Source: an uncultured Draconibacterium sp.
GTDB taxonomy: Bacteria; Bacteroidota; Bacteroidia; Bacteroidales; Prolixibacteraceae
Reading direction: 5' to 3'
Assembly (NCBI GenBank): GCA_947492175.1
Contig: CANLMQ010000008.1
Coordinates: 124,001-188,000 of the forward strand
DNA: 64,000 nucleotides
This document shows, piece by piece, positions 63,598 through 64,000 of the stretch (its first letter is position 1; every line of letters begins with the position of its first letter). The position numbers and the translations under genes are program-made. The notes beneath the pieces were generated by a model that did no database searches, was not told where the DNA came from, and was given only the letters and a program-made list of their open reading frames with translations.

Positions 63598-64000
63598 GCG
63601 TTGTAAATTCTAGTTAATAATATATTTTGACTTGTACAATTTGTACTATTACGACAGGGACTACCGTACCGACTTTATAAAAAGAAACACCACCGGAACA
63701 AATAATTTCAGGCATAGATTTATGCTCTTAAAATTTTATAGTCTCTGGAAAAACTAAACGGTAATGGAAATTTCGTTACCGGTTTTTAAGGAAAATAATT
63801 GAATTGGCAAGGTTATACAATTGCAACAAATACAATTTGAGAGTGTTCTTTTCATAATTGGTCCATGTTTGATTTAGCGATTTGTTTAGGTTGGCTAATT
63901 TACATAATACAATTAATATTCAAAACTTTTACGCTCTATTTTAAACATTCCGAAAAACACAACTGATGCGTTAAAATCAATATATGCTTTGATGTTTGGG
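63598..64000. other. Intergenic end of window; inverted repeat at 63634-63646
   Basis: 403 nt with no gene visible. GTACAA-T-TTGTAC (63634-63646) is a perfect 13-bp inverted repeat 37 nt upstream of the lipoprotein start on its strand, a possible operator. The remaining sequence is AT-rich and unassigned. Confidence 0.5.

Noticed and set aside
1..64000. tRNA, rRNA, insertion sequences, integrase genes or prophage
   Set aside because: No cloverleaf-like sequences, rRNA segments, transposase-like proteins or phage genes were recognised in any frame. A tRNAscan-SE and Infernal run would settle RNA genes.

Overview
The window looks like a chromosomal segment of a marine or sediment member of the Bacteroidota, most likely order Marinilabiliales (Prolixibacteraceae-like). 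The evidence is the short 286-residue primary sigma factor, promoters of the TTTG / TAnnTTTG type, signal peptides ending in AQ, lipoproteins with Bacteroidota-type lipoboxes, a 656-residue GyrB without the gamma-proteobacterial insert, an AT-rich composition, and a plug-less beta-barrel protein paired with a TPR protein. The genus call is inference. No rRNA, tRNA, insertion sequence, prophage or CRISPR array was seen. Most of the region is ordinary housekeeping chromosome.

Layout. 1-6 kb: peptidase T (5' end outside the window), tilS, a DUF4382 lipoprotein, a tiny DUF5808 protein, a YjbQ protein and a secreted alpha-L-fucosidase, with a nine-unit 21-bp tandem array before the fucosidase. 6-15 kb, mostly minus strand: a Rieske protein, an AddA/RecB-like helicase-nuclease, dapA, ligA and three unknown proteins. 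15-18 kb: UDP-glucose dehydrogenase plus UDP-xylose synthase. 18-21 kb: a small Cys-rich secreted protein and an OprC-like TonB-dependent copper receptor. 21-25.4 kb: a TauE/SafE permease followed by four lipid-type enzymes (CdsA-like, polyprenol-kinase-like, acyl-reductase-like SDR, CDP-alcohol phosphatidyltransferase). 25.5-31 kb: rpoD, htrA, a LOG-family protein and gyrB. 31-43 kb: a beta-barrel/TPR pair, an FtsE-like ATPase, a glycosyltransferase, a second nine-unit 21-bp array, murB, mltG, an FprA-type diiron flavoprotein and an SGNH hydrolase. 43-47 kb: a MATE exporter, a Mn-type and an Fe-type superoxide dismutase, a TPR protein and a mini winged-helix protein. 47-54 kb: a complete xylose operon on the minus strand (regulator, xylB, an extra secreted Gfo/Idh/MocA oxidoreductase, xylA, xylE). 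54-64 kb: nitroreductase, proline dehydrogenase, an OmpH-like chaperone, GT2 glycosyltransferase, ZIP transporter, a 56-residue ferredoxin, a YfcC-type carboxylate carrier, a His-rich envelope protein and a lipoprotein made of two tandem solute-binding domains.

How the genes fit together. Several envelope functions recur: peptidoglycan (murB, mltG, dapA, ftsE), outer-membrane biogenesis (ompH, htrA, beta-barrel/TPR pair), surface sugars (ugd-uxs, two glycosyltransferases) and metal uptake (OprC-like receptor, ZIP, His-rich protein). Redox and oxygen defence is represented by two SODs, FprA, ferredoxin, nitroreductase and Rieske.

The most unusual signals are non-coding. Two unrelated intergenic arrays each hold nine units of a 21-bp degenerate repeat with almost no indels. 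A roughly 60-nt imperfect hairpin is present three times, with compensatory changes in its stem, twice directly upstream of a gene start. The four-gene lipid cluster is the best candidate for an uncharacterised biochemical pathway.
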